From FEN-1219 sp963713355 (GTDB lineage Bacteria > Pseudomonadota > Gammaproteobacteria > Steroidobacterales > Rariloculaceae): a DNA stretch of 64,000 nucleotides. Every line of letters begins with the position of its first letter. Position 1 is the first letter of the stretch. Under the pieces are notes generated by a model that worked only from the letters and a program-made list of their open reading frames with translations, was not told the DNA's origin and did no database searches. The DNA is taken from NCBI GenBank assembly GCA_963713355.1, contig CAVQLK010000001.1, forward strand, positions 62,001 through 126,000. The letters are read 5' to 3'. Below are positions 1-9,309 of the stretch, one piece after another. Position numbers and translations under genes: made by a program.

Positions 1-384
1 GTACAGATCGACGGCCAGAGCAACGTAGCCCTCGCCGGCGAGCCGCCGCGTCATCGCCTTGATGTTGTCGTTCAAGCCCCACCATTCGTGAATCACGATG
101 ATGCCCGGCAGCGGCTCGGCGGCATCCTGCGGCATCGCTAGATAGCCGACGAGATTGCTGCGAGCGCCTTCGCCGTAGGCGACCTCGTGCTCGAGGACCG
201 GCACCTTCGGCGGCGCTTCGGAGAACGGCGGGGGTGCCGGCGCATCGTGCTCGTGCTCGGGCGCCGTGGCCGCGGATGCGGCCGCGGCCGCCTCCGCCGC
301 TGGTACGGCCGGCTCGTCAAAGGACCCGCAACCGAGGAGCGCGGCGTAGACCGCAGCAATGGTGGCCGCACGTATCGTATTCAT
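1..384 (-). CDS. Dienelactone hydrolase-family lipoprotein (C-terminus outside window)
   Basis: Only the first 128 codons are present; the gene continues past the left edge. The start is the ATG at 384. The N-terminus is a lipoprotein signal with a lipobox ending LLGC at about residues 16-19, followed by an Ala/Pro/Glu-rich linker of some 45 residues. The hydrolase core then begins: a segment reading GIIVIHEWWGLNDNIK is the classic first strand and oxyanion region of the dienelactone hydrolase family, and the Gly-Tyr-Val-Ala-Leu-Ala-Val-Asp-Leu-Tyr segment reaches the edge. The nucleophile lies outside the window, so activity and substrate cannot be judged. The sequence suggests an envelope-anchored esterase-like enzyme. 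Confidence 0.8.
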   Translation of the reverse strand, partial: MNTIRAATIAAVYAALLGCGSFDEPAVPAAEAAAAASAATAPEHEHDAPAPPPFSEAPPKVPVLEHEVAYGEGARSNLVGYLAMPQDAAEPLPGIIVIHEWWGLNDNIKAMTRRLAGEGYVALAVDLY

Positions 385-431
385 GGAAAAACTGAAACAC
401 ATGGGCCTGGTCGTGGCAAGGCAACACGTCG

Positions 432-1778
432 CTAACGCGCCCGGAACTCCAGGGCACGAGCCTGGCGGGGGCCGGCAACGGGCAGCCCATCGCGGAAAAC
501 CGGGACGCCGTTCAGCACCGTCATGACGATCGCGCCGCGAAGGTCGGTTCCTTCGAGCGGCGACCAGCCGCACTTGTACCGCACCTGCGCCGCGTCGACG
601 CGCGTGACCGCGCCCAGGTCAACGGCCACGAGGTCGGCGTAGTAGCCCTCGCGGATGAAGCCGCGCTCCGCGATGCCGAACAGCACGGCCGGGTTGTGCG
701 CGGCCTTCTCGACGATCTTCGGCAGCGTGAACAGCCCTTGCGCGTGTTGCTCGAGCAGCATCAGCAACGAGTGCTGCACGAGCGGCAACCCCGATGGCGC
801 GTCGAAGTAACCGCGCGACTTCTCCTCGAGCGTGTGCGGCGCGTGATCCGTTGCGATGACGTCGATGCGGTCCTCGACGACCGCCGCTCGCAGCGCGTCG
901 CGATCCGCGGCCGTCTTGATCGCCGGGTTGCACTTGATCAGGGTGCCGAGCGAAGCGTAGCTCGACTCGTCGAACCACAGATGATGAGCACAGACCTCTG
1001 CGGTGATCCGTTTGCCCTCGATCGGGCCGCGCTCGAACAGCGCGAGCTCGCGCGCGGTCGTCAGATGCAGCACGTGAAGACGAGCACCGTGCTTCTTCGC
1101 GAGCCCGACGGCCATCGAGGACGACCGGTAGCAAGCCTCTTCGGAGCGGATCTTTGGATGCGCTTCGATCGGCACGGCGTCGCCGTAGCGCTCGCGGTAG
1201 CGCTTCTCGGCTTCCCAGATCAGCGGCGAATACTCGCAATGCGCAGCGATCGGCACGTGGGCCGAGGCGAAGATGCCTTCGAGCGTCGCGGGATCGTCGA
1301 CGAGCATGTTGCCCGTCGAGGCGCCCATGAAGACCTTGACGCCGCAGGCGTCGCCGACGCCGACGCGCTTGATCTCTTCGAGGTTGGTGTTCGTCGCGCC
1401 GAGATAGAACCCGTAGTTCACGTGGCAGGTCGCGGCCGCGATGCGGCGTTTCTCTGCGAGCGCGGCGCGGTCCGTCGACGGCGGCTGCGTGTTCGGCATG
1501 TCGAGGAAGCTGGTGACGCCGCCGCACAGCGCGGCCAACGATTCCGTCGCGAGCGTCGCCTTATGCGTGAGACCGGGCTCGCGGCAATGCACTTGATCGT
1601 CGATGAGGCCCGGCAGGAGATACTTGCCTTTAAGATCGATCGTCGTCGTGCCCGCGGGCACGGCGCCGTCTCCGATGCGCTCGACGCGCTCGCCGCGAAT
1701 CAGCACGTCGGCGGCGGCGATACGGCCTTCGTTGACGAGCTGCGCATTGACCAACCGTAGAGGGCCCATGGCGCTCAC
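432..1778 (-). CDS. pyrC: Dihydroorotase (class I, DDQVH subtype)
   Basis: Cyclises N-carbamoyl-aspartate to dihydroorotate in de novo pyrimidine synthesis in the cytoplasm. At 448 aa it has the length of the amidohydrolase-superfamily dihydroorotases. The motif DDQVHCREPG near residue 60 replaces the usual DxHxHxREPG; this Gln variant is characteristic of one bacterial dihydroorotase subgroup. Further support comes from GVKVFMGASTGNML (candidate carboxylated Lys and active-site loop), the metal His segments HCEYS and LHVLHLTTA, and ATDHAPHTLEEK near residue 300. The ATG overlaps the stop of the upstream peptidase gene as ATGA, so the two are translationally coupled. An allantoinase-like role is a less likely alternative. 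Confidence 0.88.
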   Translation of the reverse strand: MSAMGPLRLVNAQLVNEGRIAAADVLIRGERVERIGDGAVPAGTTTIDLKGKYLLPGLIDDQVHCREPGLTHKATLATESLAALCGGVTSFLDMPNTQPPSTDRAALAEKRRIAAATCHVNYGFYLGATNTNLEEIKRVGVGDACGVKVFMGASTGNMLVDDPATLEGIFASAHVPIAAHCEYSPLIWEAEKRYRERYGDAVPIEAHPKIRSEEACYRSSSMAVGLAKKHGARLHVLHLTTARELALFERGPIEGKRITAEVCAHHLWFDESSYASLGTLIKCNPAIKTAADRDALRAAVVEDRIDVIATDHAPHTLEEKSRGYFDAPSGLPLVQHSLLMLLEQHAQGLFTLPKIVEKAAHNPAVLFGIAERGFIREGYYADLVAVDLGAVTRVDAAQVRYKCGWSPLEGTDLRGAIVMTVLNGVPVFRDGLPVAGPRQARALEFRAR

Positions 1779-2731
1779 GCTCTACCCGCGAATCGATCCG
1801 TCGCCGCAATGAGCTCGGCCGTGATTCCGGGCTCGTAGGCCGAGTGACCCGCGTCTGGCACGATCTTGAAATCGGCCTCGGGCCAGCGCCGATGCAGCTC
1901 GAAGGCCGTATCGATCGGGCACACGACGTCGTAACGACCGTGCACGAGCACGGCCGGTATCTGCCGAATGCGGGCGACGCCGTCGAGAAGCTGGTTCTCG
2001 TGCTCGAAGAAGCCGCGATTGACGAAATAGTGGGCCTCGATGCGCGCCAGCGCGAGTGCGAACTCCGGCGCCCCGAACTGGTCCTCGCGCTTCGGATTCG
2101 GCAGCAGCGAGCTCGTGGCCCCCTCCCAGATCGACCATGCGCGCGCCGCTTCGAGGCGCACCGCGGCGGCGTCTGATAGCAGGCGCGCGTGGAAGGCGCC
2201 GAGCAGATCGTGCCGCTCGGCAAGCGGAATCGGCTCCACGAATCTTTGCCATTGCTCGGGGAACACCAGGCTAGCGCCGCACTGGTAGAACCAGGTCAAC
2301 TCGACCGAGCGCAGCAGGAAAATGCCGCGCAGCACGAGCTCGCTGACCGCGTCGGGGTGGGTCTCTGCGTACGCGAGCGCGAGCGTGCTGCCCCACGAGC
2401 CGCCGAATACCTGCCAGCGTTCGAGCTTCAGATGCCGCCGCAGCCGCTCCATGTCGGCAACGAGGTGCCAGGTCGTGTTGGCTTCGAGCGAGGCATGCGG
2501 GCGGCTCCTTCCCGAGCCGCGCTGATCGAAGACGACGATCCGATAGCGAGCGGGATCGAAAAATCGCCGTGCGTTGACGTCGCCCCCGCCGCCGGGACCG
2601 CCGTGCACGAACAACGCGGGCTTGCCCGACGGATTACCCGATTGCTCGTAGTACATCTCGTGGCCGTCCCCGACCCCGAGATAACCCGTGTCGAACGGCT
2701 CGATCGGAGGATACTGCGTCCGATTGCTCAT
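1775..2731 (-). CDS. pip: Prolyl aminopeptidase (proline iminopeptidase)
   Basis: Alpha/beta-hydrolase peptidase of family S33 that releases N-terminal proline. The oxyanion motif HGGPGG lies at residues 43-48, FDQRGSGRS follows near 68-77, and the nucleophile motif GGSWGST places Ser at 112. The acid is in VHGRYDVVCP and the base in DAGHSA near the C-terminus. I chose the ATG at 2731 (MSNRTQ), giving 318 aa, the usual family length, because GAGG lies just upstream; the frame stays open for another 30 codons without family similarity. The stop overlaps the pyrC start. The 178-bp gap to the divergent ABC operon should hold both promoters. Confidence 0.92.
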   Translation of the reverse strand: MSNRTQYPPIEPFDTGYLGVGDGHEMYYEQSGNPSGKPALFVHGGPGGGGDVNARRFFDPARYRIVVFDQRGSGRSRPHASLEANTTWHLVADMERLRRHLKLERWQVFGGSWGSTLALAYAETHPDAVSELVLRGIFLLRSVELTWFYQCGASLVFPEQWQRFVEPIPLAERHDLLGAFHARLLSDAAAVRLEAARAWSIWEGATSSLLPNPKREDQFGAPEFALALARIEAHYFVNRGFFEHENQLLDGVARIRQIPAVLVHGRYDVVCPIDTAFELHRRWPEADFKIVPDAGHSAYEPGITAELIAATDRFAGRA

Positions 2732-2909
2732 GTTCCTCGTCCGCTTTCCTTGCTCCGGCATTCCACCGCCCGCGCTTATACTCACCCAAGTCGCTCCGCT
2801 ACGCACGGCTCGGCCGTCCATTAAGGTTCAGTCACTTGAAAGGCGTTTCCGTCGTATGCAGAATGTCCGCCGCTCGCCGGCGAGCCGTTGATTCGTCGCC
2901 GAGCCTCCA

Positions 2910-3845
2910 ATGATCGAAGTTCAAAACCTAACGAAAGAATACGGTAGGTTTCGTGCCGTAGACGACTTGAGCTTTCGCGTCTCGCCCGGCGAGGTGCTCG
3001 GGTTTCTCGGGCCGAACGGCGCGGGCAAGACGACGACGATGCGCATCGTCGCGGGCTTCCTGCCGCCGACGGCGGGCCGCGTGCTGATCTGCGGCTCCGA
3101 CATCGAGACACAATCCGTCGCGGCGAAGCGCCGCATCGGCTATTTGCCCGAAGGCGCCCCGAGCTATCCCGAGATGACGCCGCGCTCGTTCCTCGAGTTC
3201 ATTGCCGAAGCGCGCGGCATTGCCGCGGCTGCACGGCGCAAGCGCCTCGACGAGGTGTTCCAGCTACTGCACCTCGATCGCGTGCTCGAGCAGAGCATCG
3301 ACACGCTGTCGAAGGGCTATCGCCGGCGCGTCGGCCTCGCGCAGGCGATCCTGCATGACCCCGAGGTCTTGATCCTCGACGAGCCCACCGACGGCCTCGA
3401 CCCGAACCAGAAGCACGAGGTCCGCGCGCTGATCGGGCACATGGCGAAGTCGAAGATCATCGTGATCTCCACGCACTTGCTCGAGGAAGTCGAAGCGGTA
3501 TGCAACCGCGCAATCATCATCGCGCGCGGCAAGATCCTCGCCGACGACACGCCGCGCGGCCTCGAAGCGCGCTCGCGGTTCTATAACGCGGTGTCGCTGA
3601 AGCTCGCGGATCCGCAGCTGATTCCCGCGGCGCAGAGCGCCATCAAGCTGCTGCCCGAGGTCGCGGGCACCGAGCTCGACGAGAAGAACGGCCGTATCAC
3701 GGCTTTCCCGGCACCCGGTAAGCTGCCGCTCGCGCCGATCAACGCGCTCGCGGAACGCCAGCGCTGGCCGCTCGCCGAGCTGCACCTCGAGTCCGGCCGC
3801 CTCGACGAGGTGTTCCGCTCGATCACGGGAGGGGCCACGGCATGA
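2910..3845 (+). CDS. ABC transporter ATP-binding protein (GldA-like)
   Basis: Cytoplasmic ATPase of a four-gene ABC-2 type system. The Walker A motif GPNGAGKTTT is at residues 34-43, the signature LSKGYRRRVGLAQ near 130, Walker B VLILDEPTDGLDPNQ near 152 and the switch His in STHLLEE near 190. The C-terminal 100 residues are the variable domain seen in GldA/NatA-like ATPases. The stop overlaps the permease start (ATGA), so partner and stoichiometry are likely fixed by coupling. The gene order ATPase, permease, GldG-like, DUF4340 recurs in many proteobacteria; the substrate is unknown and gliding should not be assumed. Confidence 0.9.
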   Translation: MIEVQNLTKEYGRFRAVDDLSFRVSPGEVLGFLGPNGAGKTTTMRIVAGFLPPTAGRVLICGSDIETQSVAAKRRIGYLPEGAPSYPEMTPRSFLEFIAEARGIAAAARRKRLDEVFQLLHLDRVLEQSIDTLSKGYRRRVGLAQAILHDPEVLILDEPTDGLDPNQKHEVRALIGHMAKSKIIVISTHLLEEVEAVCNRAIIIARGKILADDTPRGLEARSRFYNAVSLKLADPQLIPAAQSAIKLLPEVAGTELDEKNGRITAFPAPGKLPLAPINALAERQRWPLAELHLESGRLDEVFRSITGGATA

Positions 3846-4579
3846 GCGGCGTCGCAGCGATATTCAAGCGCGAGCTCGCTAGCTATTTCGCGACGCCGAT
3901 CGCGTACGTGTTCATCGTGATCTTCCTGATCATCTCGGGTTGGTTCACGTTCTTCTACGGCGGCTTCTACGAGACGGGCCAGGCCGACCTTGGCGCGTTC
4001 TTCTACTGGCACCCATGGCTGTACCTGTTGCTTGTGCCGGCTTTGAGCATGCGGTTGTGGGCCGAGGAACGAAAGTCGGGCAGCATCGAGCTACTGATGA
4101 CGCTGCCGCTCGAGACTTGGCAGACGGTCGCCGGCAAGTATCTCGCCGCATGGGCATTCACGGCGATCGCGGTCGCGCTGACCTTTCCGATTTGGATCAC
4201 CGTCAACTATCTCGGCGATCCCGACAACGGCGTCATCGTCGCGGCCTACTTCGGCAGCCTCCTGATGGCTGGAGGCTTCCTCGCCGTCGGTGCCTGCATC
4301 TCTGCTGCGACGAAAAACCAGGTCATCGCGTTCATCCTGTCCGTCGTCACGTGCTTCGGCTTGCTCGCCCCCGGCCTCGGCGTCGTGCAACAGGTGCTGT
4401 CCGGGGGGCTAGCGCCGCAATGGCTCGTCGACGGGCTTGCCAGCTTGGGGCCGCAGGCGCACTTCGACTACATCAGCAAGGGCGTCATCGACCTGCGCGA
4501 TCTCGTCTATTTCGCGCTGCTGATCGGCCTCGCGCTCTACGCGAACACGATAGTGCTCGAGCTCAAGAAGGCGGATTGA
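3842..4579 (+). CDS. ABC-2 type permease (GldF-like)
   Basis: Integral membrane subunit of the preceding ATPase, 245 aa, with about six hydrophobic segments. It opens with a short cytoplasmic helix (FKRELASYFATPIAYVF) typical of the GldF/NosY branch, then contains the conserved segment MRLWAEERKSGSIELLMTLP near residue 70, the usual ABC-2 intracellular coupling region. It overlaps the ATPase gene by 4 bases and ends 4 bases before the GldG-like gene. No substrate can be inferred; related systems are often annotated as drug, copper-processing or gliding exporters on weak grounds. Confidence 0.88.
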   Translation: MSGVAAIFKRELASYFATPIAYVFIVIFLIISGWFTFFYGGFYETGQADLGAFFYWHPWLYLLLVPALSMRLWAEERKSGSIELLMTLPLETWQTVAGKYLAAWAFTAIAVALTFPIWITVNYLGDPDNGVIVAAYFGSLLMAGGFLAVGACISAATKNQVIAFILSVVTCFGLLAPGLGVVQQVLSGGLAPQWLVDGLASLGPQAHFDYISKGVIDLRDLVYFALLIGLALYANTIVLELKKAD

Positions 4580-4583
4580 CGGC

Positions 4584-6479
4584 ATGAGCGGGACTAGCCG
4601 AAACAAGCTTGGAGCAGCGACGCTGGTGCTCATCGCGCTCGCGTTCGTCGTCGCCGCCGTGGCCACGAACGTCTGGCTGCGCGGCGTGCGCATCGACTTG
4701 ACCGAGAACAACCTCTACACGCTCGGCGAGGGCACGCAAGCCGTACTCGACGGCATCGACGAGCCGATCAATCTCTATCTCTTCTTCTCGAACGAGGCGA
4801 CGGAGACGCTGCCGTCGCTGCGCGCGTATGCGGCGCGCGTGCGCGAGATGCTCGAGGAGCTGGCGGCGAACGCGCCGGACGGGAAGCTCGTGCTGAATTT
4901 CGTCGATCCGCTGCCATTCTCCGAGGAGGAAGACCGTGCTGAGCAGCTCGGCCTGCAATCGGCGGACATCGGCGCCGGCGGCGACCCCGTCTACTTCGGC
5001 CTGGCCGGCACGAACAGCGTCGGCACGACGGACCGCATTCCGTTCTTCCAGCCCGACCCGCGCAAGGAAGCGTTTCTCGAGTACGACCTCGCGCGGCTCA
5101 TCTACAACCTCGCGAATACCGACAAGACGGTCGTCGGCTTGCTGACGAGCGCGCCGGTCGGCGGCGGTTTCGACGCGCAGACGCAGCAGCCGTCGCAGCC
5201 GTGGGTCGTCGTCGAGCAAGCCAAGCAGCTGCTCGAGGTGCGGACGCTTCCCGGCAGCGTGCTCACGATCGACAGCGACATCGACGTGCTCTGGATCGTC
5301 CATCCGACGATGCTCGATGACTCGACGCTCTATGCGATCGATCAGTTCGTCATGCGCGGCGGCCGCGCGCTGATCTTCGTCGATCCGCAGGCCGAGATAC
5401 TCGCGGGCGCGGACCCGAGTGGTTTAGGCATCGGCAGCGGCGCCTCGAGCTCGACGCTGCAGCGGCTGTTCGACGCGTGGGGCGTCACGTTCAACACTTC
5501 GAGCGTCGTCACCGACAATCGCTACGCGCTCAGCATCGGCGGCCGCTTCCAGCCCATTCGCCACATCGGTCTGCTCGGCCTCGACGCCGAGGCGATGAGC
5601 CAGGACGACCCGATCACGTCTGGGTTGAGCACCGTCAACTTCGGAGTTGCGGGCCATTTCGAGCTCGCCGAAGGCGCGGCCGTGAAACTGACGCCACTGC
5701 TCACGTCGAGCGTCGAGTCCGAGGTCATGCCGTCGGAGCGGTTCCAATTCCTGCCGGACCCCGAGGAGCTGCTGAACGGTTTCACGCCGAGCGGCAAGGA
5801 GCACGTTCTCGCCGCGCGCCTCGAAGGGCCGTTGAAATCGGCGTTTCCTGACGGCGCACCGACGGCCGAGAACCGCGACGCGCCCGTCGACGCGGCGCTC
5901 GCGAGCACGCACTTGGCCTCGACCGAGAGCGCCAACCTCGTGCTCGTCGGCGACGTCGACATCTTGAGCGACCGGCTCTGGGTGCAGGCGCAGAATTTCT
6001 TGGGGCAGCGGCTCGTCAGCGCGTTCGCGAACAACGGCGACTTCGTCATCAACGCGCTCGACAATCTTTCCGGCAGCGCGGCGTTGATCGGCCTCAGGAG
6101 CCGTGCGACGTACACGCGTCCGTTCACGAAGGTCGAGGAGCTGCGCCGCAACGCGGATCTCGAGTTCCGCGCGACCGAGGATCGGCTCGAGGCCGAGCTC
6201 ACGCAAACCGAGCAGCGCTTGAGCGAGCTGCAAGCGTCGCGCAGCGACGGCAACTCGCTGCTGATGAGCCCCGCGCAGCAGGCCGAGATCCAGCGCTTTC
6301 TCGACCAGCAAGTCCGCATCCGCCAGGAGCTGCGCGCAGTGCGCCGCAATCTCGACGCCGATATCGAACGGCTCGGCACCTGGCTCAAAGCGATCAACAT
6401 CGCGCTCGTGCCGCTCGTGCTGACGATCATCGCGCTCGGCGTCGTCGTCGTGCGGCGGCGCAGGAAGGCGCAGCCATGA
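4584..6479 (+). CDS. GldG-family ABC auxiliary protein
   Basis: A 631-aa protein with one membrane helix near residues 10-30, a large extracytoplasmic domain of the ABC_transp_aux/GldG type, and a second helix at the very C-terminus followed by RRRRK. The segment RIDLTENNLYTLGEGTQAVL near residue 38 is the family hallmark. A charged, probably coiled-coil stretch (about residues 520-590, many Glu/Arg/Gln) precedes the final helix. It likely forms the periplasmic or extracellular part of the transporter encoded just upstream. The stop overlaps the start of the DUF4340 gene, again ATGA. Confidence 0.85.
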   Translation: MSGTSRNKLGAATLVLIALAFVVAAVATNVWLRGVRIDLTENNLYTLGEGTQAVLDGIDEPINLYLFFSNEATETLPSLRAYAARVREMLEELAANAPDGKLVLNFVDPLPFSEEEDRAEQLGLQSADIGAGGDPVYFGLAGTNSVGTTDRIPFFQPDPRKEAFLEYDLARLIYNLANTDKTVVGLLTSAPVGGGFDAQTQQPSQPWVVVEQAKQLLEVRTLPGSVLTIDSDIDVLWIVHPTMLDDSTLYAIDQFVMRGGRALIFVDPQAEILAGADPSGLGIGSGASSSTLQRLFDAWGVTFNTSSVVTDNRYALSIGGRFQPIRHIGLLGLDAEAMSQDDPITSGLSTVNFGVAGHFELAEGAAVKLTPLLTSSVESEVMPSERFQFLPDPEELLNGFTPSGKEHVLAARLEGPLKSAFPDGAPTAENRDAPVDAALASTHLASTESANLVLVGDVDILSDRLWVQAQNFLGQRLVSAFANNGDFVINALDNLSGSAALIGLRSRATYTRPFTKVEELRRNADLEFRATEDRLEAELTQTEQRLSELQASRSDGNSLLMSPAQQAEIQRFLDQQVRIRQELRAVRRNLDADIERLGTWLKAINIALVPLVLTIIALGVVVVRRRRKAQP

Positions 6480-7579
6480 GCCTGCGGACGATCGCGATCC
6501 TCGCGGCGGCGCTCGTCGTGCTCCTCGCCCTCGTCATGGCCGGCCAGCGCAGCGGCACGACGCCGACCGGCGCCGGCGCGGCACTCGTGCCGGAACTCAC
6601 GGCCGCGCTCGGCGAGGTCGAGCGCGTGACGATCGTCAAGGCGAACAACGAGACCGTGGCGACGCTCGAAAAAGGGCCCGAGAGCTGGGTCGTCTCCGAT
6701 AAGCACGGCTACGCGGCCGACGCCGCGAAGCTGCGGCAGGCGCTCACGGCGCTCGGTGAAGCGAAGATCCTCGAGCAGAAGACGGCGAATGCGGAGCTCT
6801 ATGGCCGGCTCGGCGTCGAGGACGTCGCGGCGGCTGACGCGGCCGGCATCAGCATCGCGCTGACGGCGCCGGGCCGCGAGCTGCCGGCCGTCATCCTCGG
6901 CAACGCCGAAGGCGCTCGGTACCGCTACGCGCGGCGGGCCGGCGAGGCACAAAGCTTCCTGATCGACCGCAATCCCGACGTGCCGCGTGCGGCCGCGCAA
7001 TGGGTCGATTCGCGTGTCGTCGACGTCCGCAGCGAGCGAGTGCGCGAGGTCACGATCACGCACGCCGATGGCGAGGTCGTCCGCGTCTCGAAGGCGAGCG
7101 CCGAGCTCGCGAATTTCGAGGTCGCGGATGTGCCCGAAGGACGCGAGCTCTCGTATCCCGGCGTCGCGAATGTCATCGGCAGCTCGCTGCGCGAGCTGAA
7201 TCTCGAGGACGTCGAGCCCGCCGCGGAAGCGGCCGCAGAGCCGCAGACGATCGTCCCCACGATCGTCGAATTTCGGACGTTCGACGGCCTCGTCGTGCGC
7301 GTTACGGGCATCGAGCGCAACGACGAGAGCTGGATCACGCTCGAGGCGAGCGTCGACGCGAGCCAAGCGGCGGCGGCGCCTGCCGCGGCTCCGGCTGCCG
7401 AGGGCGCAGCGCCGGCCGAAGGCGCTGCGGCGCCCGCCGAAGGCGCTGCCGACACGACCGCCGAAGCGGCGCGCATCAACGCCAAGGTCGGCGGTTGGCG
7501 CTACAAGATCGCGGGCTTCCAGTACGACCAGATGACACGCCGCATGGCCGATCTGCTCAAGGCGCCGCCCGCGGCGTGA
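6476..7579 (+). CDS. DUF4340 domain-containing membrane-anchored protein
   Basis: 367 aa with an N-terminal membrane anchor (residues 4-22) and a DUF4340 region recognisable from the repeated 'leaf' pattern around ALGEAKILEQKTANAELYGRLGVED and the following strand pairs. This family almost always accompanies GldG-like genes, as here, and is presumed to be an extracytoplasmic partner of the transporter. Residues about 298-330 are a low-complexity Ala/Pro/Glu/Gly insert with near-repeats of APAEGAA, probably a flexible linker. It is the last gene of the operon. The biochemical function of the family is not established. Confidence 0.8.
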   Translation: MSLRTIAILAAALVVLLALVMAGQRSGTTPTGAGAALVPELTAALGEVERVTIVKANNETVATLEKGPESWVVSDKHGYAADAAKLRQALTALGEAKILEQKTANAELYGRLGVEDVAAADAAGISIALTAPGRELPAVILGNAEGARYRYARRAGEAQSFLIDRNPDVPRAAAQWVDSRVVDVRSERVREVTITHADGEVVRVSKASAELANFEVADVPEGRELSYPGVANVIGSSLRELNLEDVEPAAEAAAEPQTIVPTIVEFRTFDGLVVRVTGIERNDESWITLEASVDASQAAAAPAAAPAAEGAAPAEGAAAPAEGAADTTAEAARINAKVGGWRYKIAGFQYDQMTRRMADLLKAPPAA

Positions 7580-7634
7580 TTCAGCGGCTTCGTCCTTAGC
7601 GGCCCCGGCCCCCGCCCGTTACACTGCGTGCGCC

Positions 7635-9192
7635 ATGAGCACGCAGCCGAAGTCGTATCCCATCGCCGCGAGCTACGCGCCGTTGATCGCGCGCGCGCGC
7701 GTCTACGACGTCGCGATCGAGTCGCCGCTCGACCATGCGCCGCGCCTATCGGCGCGCCTCGGCTGCGACGTGCACTTGAAGCGCGAGGACTTGCAGGCCG
7801 TGTTCTCGTTCAAGCTGCGCGGCTCGTATAACAAGATCGCGCAAACGGCGGATGCGAAGCTCGCGAACGGCGTCATTTGCAGCTCGGCAGGCAATCACGC
7901 GCAGGGCGTCGCGCTCGCGGCCCGCAAGCGCGGACTGCGGGCCGTCATCGTGATGCCGAAGACGACGCCCTCGATCAAGATCGACGCCGTCGTCGCGCTC
8001 GGCGGCGAGGCCGTGCTGCACGGCATGACGTACGACGACGCCAACGCGCACGCTCGTGAGCTCGAAGCGGCCCAAGGCCTTTGCTTCGTGCATCCGTTCA
8101 ACGATCCCGACGTCATCGCCGGCCAGGGCACGATCGGCGCCGAGGTCGAGCGCCAGTGGCCGCGCGTGCCCGATGCGGTATTCGTCCCCGTCGGCGGCGG
8201 CGGGCTGATCAGCGGCATCGGCGCCTTCCTGAAGTATCGCTACCCGGGCGTCAAGATCATCGGCGTCGAGCCGTACGAGTCGGCGAGCATGCACGACTCG
8301 TTGCGCGCGGGAAGGCTCGTCACGCTCGAGCGCGTCGGCACGTTCGCCGACGGCGTCGCCGTGCGGCGCGTTGGCGAGGAGACTTTTCGCGTGGCGAGCG
8401 AGGTCGTAGACGAGATCATCCTCGTCAACACGGACGAGATTTGCGCCGCCATCAAGGACATCTTCGAGGACGTGCGCGCGGTCGTGGAACCGGCCGGAGC
8501 GCTCGCCGTCGCCGGCATGAAGCGCTATGCGGAGCGTCAAGCGGCCAAGGGCGCTACGCTGATCGCCGTATTGAGCGGCGCGAACATGAACTTCGGCCGC
8601 CTGCGCCACGTGACCGAGCGCGCGGAGATCGGCGAGCAGCCGCGAGGCGCTGCTGGCCGTCGAGATTCCGGAGAAGCCCGGCGCGTTCTTGAAGTTCTGC
8701 GAAGCGCTCGGCGACCGCAACATCACCGAGTTCAACTATCGGCTGTCGCCGGGCGCGACGGCGCGCATCTTCGTCGGCGTGCAACTGCAGCGCGGGCTCG
8801 CGGAGGCCGCAGAGATCACTGCGCTGCTTGCAGCCTTAGGCTATCCCGTGCTCGATCTCTCCGGCAACGAGCTCGCGAAGCTGCACGTGCGCCACCTCGT
8901 GGGCGGCCAGGTGCCGGGCCTCAAGAACGAGCTTCTGTATCGGTTCGAGTTTCCCGAGCGCCCCGGCGCGCTGCTCAAGTTCCTCGAGGCGATCGGCGAT
9001 CTCTGGAACATCAGTCTGTTCCACTACCGCAATCACGGCTCCGACTACGGCCGCGTGCTCGCGGGTGTGCAAGTGCCGGAGACCGATCGAGCGGAGTTTA
9101 AGAAGCATCTCGCGAAGCTCGGATACAGGTACGCCGACGAAACCGAGAACCCGGCCTATCGGCTGTTCCTGCGCGCGAGCGACAAGGCCTAG
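7635..9192 (+). CDS. ilvA: Threonine ammonia-lyase, biosynthetic (IlvA), interrupted by a +1 frameshift
   Basis: PLP enzyme converting threonine to 2-oxobutyrate, first step of isoleucine synthesis. The catalytic half is intact, with the PLP-lysine motif FSFKLRGSYNK near residue 58 and the phosphate loop VPVGGGGLISG. After the segment RHVTERAEIGEQ the frame shifts: the downstream ACT-like regulatory region (EALLAVEIPEKPGAFLKFCE onward to 9192) is in the next frame. One extra C at about 8640-8641 explains it, since removing it restores continuous IlvA similarity at the family length of about 515 aa. As read, the first frame runs on to 9101 with unrelated sequence. No Shine-Dalgarno is visible; a TACACT box at 7620-7625 suggests a leaderless start. 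Confidence 0.85.
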
Positions 9193-9309
9193 TTGATCGG
9201 CACGGCAAGGCGCTGTGGGTGCTCACCTGTACGGCATGCGTGCATGAGTACCTCCCCGGCGATCGTCAGGCTACCTGTCGACTTAGGCGGGTCGTGCCGG
9301 CCGCCGAGG

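Noticed and set aside
187..1812. Long plus-strand open frames opposite pip and pyrC
   Set aside because: They mirror real minus-strand genes with strong family motifs; high GC creates such shadows.
7365..7475. Repeat array in the DUF4340 gene
   Set aside because: Irregular Ala/Pro/Glu low-complexity coding sequence, not a DNA repeat with constant period.
9193..9309. Possible attachment site or small RNA between ilvA and the unknown pair
   Set aside because: No tRNA, hairpin with U run, or integrase gene was found.
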